From the NCBI GenBank assembly GCA_002343715.1, contig DDSA01000001.1, positions 1 to 6,309 on the forward strand: 6,309 nt of DNA, read 5' to 3'. The DNA is from Phycisphaerales bacterium UBA2402. Its GTDB lineage: Bacteria > Planctomycetota > Phycisphaerae > Phycisphaerales > UBA1924. Below, piece by piece: positions 5,728-6,309 of the stretch (positions are counted from its first letter, which is position 1; each line of letters starts with the position of its first letter). The position numbers and the translations under genes were made by a program. The notes beneath the pieces are model-generated. The model did no database searches. It had not been told where the DNA came from and was given only the letters and a program-made list of their open reading frames with translations.

Positions 5728-6309
5728 ATGCTTCCCAAGCCCCCGCCCCGCGAGCCCAGTCTGGGCTTTCTGTATTGCCCCCCCTTCCGCATCTTCGGCG
5801 AGTCCATCGCCGGTGAGGCCACGTGCCTCCAGATCCCCGAACTCGACCTGGGTTTCGACATCGGCGCGTGCCCGCGCGCGATGCTGTCGAGCAAGCACCT
5901 GGCCATCACCCACGGCCACATGGACCATATCGGGGGCCTGGCGTACTTCTGCTCCCAGCGGCGCTTCCAGGGCATGGGCAACGGGCGGATCATCTGCGAT
6001 GAGCGGATCGCCCCCGCGATCAAGCGCATGATGGACGGCTACGTCGACCTCGAGCGTCAGCGAACTCCCTACGACCTGGTGCCGATCAAGCCCGATCAGC
6101 CCATCGAGATCAAGAACAACATCTTCCTGCGCGGGTTCGAGACCGAGCACACCTGCCCCGCCTTCGGGTACACCGTGAGCGAGAAGCGGACCAAACTCAA
6201 ACCCGAGTTCGCCGAACTGCCCCAGGAGAAACTCCGCGAACTCAAGGAACGCGGCACCGAGATCACCCGTTCCTTCGAGATCCCCCTGATCGCCTACACC
6301 GGCGACACC
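5728..6309 (+). CDS. RNase Z-like metallo-beta-lactamase-fold hydrolase (3' partial)
   Basis: From ATG 5728 the frame runs open to the right edge, with 194 residues visible and no stop. The metal-binding motif ITHGHMDHIGG gives His62, His64, Asp66 and His67 (HxHxDH). It is preceded by the strand 'FDIGACP' (43-49). 'TEHTCPAFGY' (139-148) supplies the likely third-motif His141, and 'IAYTGDT' (188-194) at the very edge gives the Asp193 metal bridge. This motif order and the Lys/Glu-rich segment between the last two (about 151-180) match the RNase Z/ElaC branch, whose best-known activity is removal of the tRNA 3' trailer; other phosphodiesterase activity is possible. The visible part is about two thirds of the usual length of about 300 residues. 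A weak GGAG lies 12 bases before the ATG. GTG 5695 is an in-frame alternative, disfavoured because it lies in a hairpin and adds no conserved sequence. Confidence 0.88.
   Translation, partial: MLPKPPPREPSLGFLYCPPFRIFGESIAGEATCLQIPELDLGFDIGACPRAMLSSKHLAITHGHMDHIGGLAYFCSQRRFQGMGNGRIICDERIAPAIKRMMDGYVDLERQRTPYDLVPIKPDQPIEIKNNIFLRGFETEHTCPAFGYTVSEKRTKLKPEFAELPQEKLRELKERGTEITRSFEIPLIAYTGDT

Noticed and set aside
5653..6150. Minus-strand open frame of 165 codons opposite the RNase Z-like gene
   Set aside because: The + strand carries unmistakable metallo-beta-lactamase motifs over the same bases; the minus frame has no recognisable domain.

Overview
The window reads as a stretch of ordinary chromosome from a high-GC bacterium, most likely a planctomycete of the Phycisphaerae type. 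The clues are strong G/C bias at third codon positions, frequent GTG starts, mostly weak Shine-Dalgarno sites, and a pilin-like protein with a planctomycete-style architecture. This placement is inference: there is no rRNA or other taxonomic marker here. All six genes lie on the + strand and are tightly packed, with no gap above about 100 bases. I see no tRNA, rRNA, CRISPR array, insertion sequence, integrase, att site or long repeat.

Layout. (1) 2-496: the 3' part of a probably secreted or lipid-anchored protein of unknown function, cut by the window edge. (2) 561-1571: a prepilin-like protein with a textbook N-terminal cleavage/methylation segment and an unusual cysteine-rich insertion. (3) 1644-2417: a HAD-superfamily phosphatase with a type IIB-like cap and all four catalytic motifs. 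(4) 2456-4537: a large membrane protein resembling GT-C fold (PMT/ArnT/GT39-like) glycosyltransferases. (5) 4534-5631: an integral membrane protein of the lysylphosphatidylglycerol synthase TM-region / flippase-like family, overlapping gene 4 by 4 bases. (6) 5728-6309: the N-terminal part of an RNase Z-like metallo-beta-lactamase-fold hydrolase, cut by the right edge.

How they may work together. Genes 4 and 5 are almost certainly co-translated. A lipid-linked-sugar glycosyltransferase next to an LPG-synthase-TM protein suggests building or modifying a surface glycan or glycolipid. The HAD phosphatase just upstream could supply or recycle a sugar-phosphate intermediate, but nothing in its sequence fixes its substrate. 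The pilin-like gene and the RNase Z-like gene look like independent neighbours.

Non-coding features are sparse: one clear Shine-Dalgarno site before the pilin gene, three TANNNT hexamers that could be -10 elements in the short gaps before genes 3, 4 and 6, and one short hairpin before gene 6. I did not find a convincing previously undescribed system. The best items for a second look are the Cys-rich pilin insertion, the glycosyltransferase/flippase-like pair with its HAD neighbour, and the possible leaderless start of the glycosyltransferase.
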